NCBI RefSeq assembly: GCF_900090205.1
Contig: NZ_LT607802.1
Coordinates: 4,060,879-4,124,878 of the forward strand
DNA: 64,000 nucleotides
Direction of reading: 5' to 3'
From: Vogesella sp. LIG4
Lineage (GTDB): Bacteria; Pseudomonadota; Gammaproteobacteria; Burkholderiales; Chromobacteriaceae
The position numbers and the translations under genes are program-made. Shown here in pieces: positions 62,727 through 64,000 of this stretch. The notes under the pieces were generated by a model. The model did no database searches. It saw nothing but the letters and a program-made list of their open reading frames with translations, and was not told the DNA's origin. Each line of letters opens with the position of its first letter. Within the stretch, counting starts at the first letter, position 1.

Positions 62727-64000
62727 TCACTTTGTGCCGCCAATCGCCACTACCTCGCGCGTTGCGGCCAACGGCAGGCTCAGGCGGAATTCGCTGCCGC
62801 GATCCAGTTCGCTCCATACCCGTATCGTGCCGCCATGGCGCTCGGCAACCGTCTTGACCATGGGCAGCCCCAGCCCGGCACCGTTGGCACGGCTCTCCGT
62901 CGCGCTGCGGTAGAACGGCCGGAAGATATGCAGCAGTGTCTCGTGCGACATGCCGATACCGTGATCGCGAACTACCACGATGCATTCGGCACCCAGCACC
63001 TCCACCCGGCACTCGACGGTACTGTTCGCCGGCGAGAACTTGATGGCGTTGCTCAGCAAGTTGCTGATCGCCCGTGCCACCATCTCGCGGTCAATCAGGA
63101 CTTCTGCCACCTCGGCCGAATCCGCACATAGCAGCTTGACCTCCGCCTGACCGGCAAACTCCCACAGGTCGTCGACACATTCGGCCAGCATCGCCGCCAG
63201 GTCGTGGCGATCCACTTGGAAGGATGCGCTTTGCGCCCGCTGCAGCTGGATGAAACCCTCGGCCAGCGCCAGTGCGCGGCGGGTATGACGCTCCAGGCGT
63301 TCGATCAGCACCGCCAGCGGCATGGCATCCGGCTGGTACCGCATCAGGCCCAGCAATGCCAGCGACGAAGCTTGCGGCTCACGCAAATCGTGGCTGAGGA
63401 AATACAGCGCATCATCGCGCTGCCGCTGTTCGCTACGCTGACAGCTAACATCCATCAGCATCAGCACCGCGCCGGAAATGGCACCGCTGGCAGCAAACAC
63501 CGGCGCCTGCTTGATCACCAGGTTGCGCCCCTGGATATCCTGCAGTTCGAACTGCTCCTGGGCGGACGGGAAAGCAGCCAGCCTCTGTAGTAAATCGGCG
63601 GCGATTTCCGGCGTGGTGGCCAAGGGGCACAGGCAGTTTTCGATATGCCGCCCTTCCAGCTCCGCCGGGGCCGCCACGCCAAACAAGCGGGCAGCCTGCT
63701 GGTTGGCCAGGGAGACCTTCAATGCCAGGTCGTACACCATGGCCGCATCCGGCAGGTTGTTTAGCGCATCCACCATCAGGTGGTAGGAACTGCGCTGCTC
63801 TGCCAACGCCTGGCGCAGCCGGCGCAGGCTGGCATCCAGGTCCTTCAGCCGCCAGGAGAACAACAAACTGCCCGTTGCCGGCCTGGCCTGCGTAACGCCC
63901 AACAGGTTGCCGGACTGCAGTACCAGCGTCAGCGGGCCGATCATGCCGCGCATGGTCCAGCCAATCGCCACAATGCTGTATACCGCGATGACCACCGTCG
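62727..64000 (-). CDS. Sensor histidine kinase with PAS domain (5' end cut by window edge)
   Basis: The visible 424 residues run from a membrane segment (near VYSIVAIGWTM) through a PAS domain (about 75-190), HisKA with FLSHDLREPQ and HATPase with NLLSNAIKF, DHGIGMS and GAGLGLPMV. The frame stays open to the right edge with no convincing start, so more sensor sequence, possibly CHASE2-like, should lie beyond. Its minus-strand neighbour, 58 bp downstream, is the EAL protein. A motif copy lies at 62763, in the last codons. Confidence 0.88.
   Translation of the reverse strand, partial: TVVIAVYSIVAIGWTMRGMIGPLTLVLQSGNLLGVTQARPATGSLLFSWRLKDLDASLRRLRQALAEQRSSYHLMVDALNNLPDAAMVYDLALKVSLANQQAARLFGVAAPAELEGRHIENCLCPLATTPEIAADLLQRLAAFPSAQEQFELQDIQGRNLVIKQAPVFAASGAISGAVLMLMDVSCQRSEQRQRDDALYFLSHDLREPQASSLALLGLMRYQPDAMPLAVLIERLERHTRRALALAEGFIQLQRAQSASFQVDRHDLAAMLAECVDDLWEFAGQAEVKLLCADSAEVAEVLIDREMVARAISNLLSNAIKFSPANSTVECRVEVLGAECIVVVRDHGIGMSHETLLHIFRPFYRSATESRANGAGLGLPMVKTVAERHGGTIRVWSELDRGSEFRLSLPLAATREVVAIGGTK

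Larger units (their letters stand above)
679..62771. repeat. Dispersed TGCGGCCAAC motif family, 52 copies of the 9-base core
   Basis: Core TGCGGCCAA on the plus strand begins at 679, 5216, 6203, 9438, 14384, 14914, 16251, 19590, 20019, 21109, 22392, 22743, 24093, 31190, 33033, 34270, 38195, 41492, 43495, 44582, 45849, 50695, 51863, 53746, 56821, 57328, 58464, 59550, 60050 and 62763. The reverse form TTGGCCGCA begins at 1156, 3645, 6221, 6921, 8382, 13186, 18074, 26608, 27556, 31216, 33059, 35110, 38186, 41742, 45224, 47807, 50487, 51410, 52380, 54214, 54882 and 58442. Fifty of 52 have C as the tenth base. CT or CTT often follows, and A or T usually precedes. Counted by hand. Confidence 0.85.

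Noticed and set aside
679..62771. The motif as a restriction site, Chi or KOPS element
   Set aside because: Restriction sites are palindromic and usually avoided, whereas this motif is asymmetric and over-represented. Chi and KOPS show strand bias, but here 30 copies face one way and 22 the other.

Overview
The window looks like the chromosome of a GC-rich betaproteobacterium, most likely of the order Neisseriales (a Chromobacterium/Vogesella-type relative). I infer this from the high GC (about 65% by eye), the pcnB-folK-deoxynucleoside kinase-panB order, the trxA-rho order and the general style of the proteins. No prophage, insertion sequence, CRISPR array or rRNA was found. Most of the window is dense, ordinary core and accessory metabolism.

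Layout. 0-3 kb: panB, a deoxynucleoside kinase, folK and pcnB on the minus strand. 3-8.3 kb: a possible small RNA, a small orphan protein, a MATE exporter with murB, then a MAPEG protein, a CbiM-like permease and nadC. 8.3-12.5 kb: a NudL-type hydrolase, a UPF0126 channel protein, rho, trxA and fabI. 12.6-17.3 kb: a DUF2059 protein, a NdpA-type nucleoid protein, an MsbA-like exporter and CorA. 17.3-21.3 kb: tRNA-Tyr with 167-bp tandem repeats behind it, then a Fur-controlled ftrABCD ferrous iron uptake operon. 21.3-30.9 kb: a LysR regulator, malate synthase G, a hybrid histidine kinase, an unknown secreted protein, a diguanylate cyclase and an Lrp regulator. 31.2-33.0 kb: an orphan PAAR-amidase-immunity module between two identical 53-bp repeats. 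33-42.5 kb: a B12-binding radical SAM protein, LprI-like protein, globin, pirin, tryptophan 2,3-dioxygenase, a dinucleotide-binding oxidoreductase, a solute-binding protein, ahpF and ahpC. 42.8-45.5 kb: ada-alkB-alkA alkylation repair. 45.8-53.6 kb: a PlpD-type patatin, a GGDEF-EAL protein and ydbH-ynbE-ydbL lipid transport. 53.7-64 kb: a membrane protein, a rhodanese lipoprotein, an SRPBCC protein, a MocR regulator with a divergent LysE exporter, gltX, an EAL protein with a ruined GGDEF, and a histidine kinase cut by the window edge.

The most striking signal is not a gene. The asymmetric motif TGCGGCCAAC occurs throughout: I counted 52 copies of its 9-base core TGCGGCCAA on the two strands, about one per 1.2 kb, where chance predicts about one in the whole window. 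Copies lie inside genes and between them, and inverted pairs form the stems of transcription terminators. This is how the DNA uptake sequences of Neisseriaceae behave, but the motif is not one of the dialects I know. I propose it as a candidate uptake signal. Two identical copies of such a terminator bracket the lower-GC PAAR-amidase-immunity module, which suggests that the module came in by recombination at motif-bearing ends, possibly through natural transformation.

Signalling is also prominent: a hybrid kinase, three proteins with cyclic di-GMP domains, and a second kinase at the right edge.
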